A DNA stretch of 64,000 nt, from positions 1-64,000 of the forward strand of contig CALIAU010000012.1 in the NCBI GenBank assembly GCA_938045585.1, read 5' to 3'. Within the stretch, counting starts at the first letter, position 1, and each line of letters starts with the position of its first letter. Shown here piece after piece: positions 63,909 through 64,000 of the stretch. The DNA comes from an uncultured Saprospiraceae bacterium (GTDB lineage: Bacteria; Bacteroidota; Bacteroidia; Chitinophagales; Saprospiraceae). The notes under the pieces are model-generated. The model was given only the letters and a program-made list of their open reading frames with translations, was not told the origin of the DNA and ran no database searches. Position numbers and translations under genes: made by a program.

Positions 63909-63968
63909 ATGTTTGGTTTACTCTTTATGTTGTTTTTTTGTCAAAGGTAATCAAGACGGAGGGCTTGC

Positions 63969-63984
63969 CTGCGTGCGCATGCAG
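63969..63984. repeat. REP-like GC-rich palindrome at the right edge
   Basis: CTGCGTGCGCATGCAG is a 16-bp palindrome with one mismatched pair type, flanked by GGCTTGC and TCAGGATGAAGCG. It lies upstream of comF in a GC-rich patch cut by the window end. Confidence 0.4.
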
Positions 63985-64000
63985 TCAGGATGAAGCGATA

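Overview
The window is chromosomal DNA of a low-GC member of the Bacteroidota, most likely a Saprospiria-type lineage (inference). The support is: C-terminal type IX secretion (T9SS) sorting domains on four proteins, many lipoproteins with Bacteroidota-style lipoboxes, promoters of the TTTG...TAnnTTTG type instead of -35/-10 boxes, starts without clear Shine-Dalgarno sequences, and family members (TANFOR-like giant protein, SprB-like and HYR modules, N-terminally extended RluA, DUF1059) typical of that phylum. I saw no rRNA, tRNA, CRISPR array, insertion sequence or prophage.

Layout. 0-7 kb: the end of a large secreted MAM/propeller protein, a GH16 lipoprotein glucanase, a LURP-one-like protein, a COQ4-like protein and a lumazine-binding-like lipoprotein. 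7-13 kb: a SulP transporter and beta-carbonic anhydrase operon facing a TetR regulator, then ahcY and a secreted propeller protein. 13.2-19.2 kb: a tight four-gene operon of exported proteins of unknown function (WG repeats, a charged protein, a propeller, a lipoprotein). 19.2-31 kb: an L-domain protein, gyrB, an M43 metalloprotease with T9SS tail, remnants of a duplicated lipoprotein gene, DUF1059, a peptidoglycan-binding lipoprotein, a PLD-family lipoprotein and a long RluA pseudouridine synthase. 30.7-50.7 kb: the most unusual region. An outer-membrane barrel, a 2517-residue TANFOR-like protein and an FN3 protein form one operon, followed by the wreck of one sensor kinase and an intact TPR sensor kinase. 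A LuxR-type response regulator is divergent, and next to it lies a 1654-residue T9SS surface protein. 51-59 kb: TPR protein, CIA30, HxlR regulator, DinB-like, Smr, a second TPR sensor kinase and CotH. 59.2-63.9 kb: rplM-rpsI-rpsB-tsf-pyrH, a DinB-like protein and ComF.

How parts work together. The same 16-bp palindrome (CTACAT-N4-ATGTAG) lies about 100 bp upstream of both the barrel/TANFOR/FN3 operon and the 1654-residue gene, each time exactly 22 nt before a TAnnTT promoter element. With the adjacent LuxR regulator and two TPR histidine kinases this suggests one regulated cell-surface system. The SulP/carbonic anhydrase pair looks like bicarbonate uptake and interconversion; a palindrome inside the SulP promoter spacer is a likely TetR operator.

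Two kinds of dispersed intergenic DNA recur: a GC-rich element (three copies) and a seven-base minisatellite (TAGANNN)n (four sites). All function calls rest on reading motifs by eye; no searches were run.
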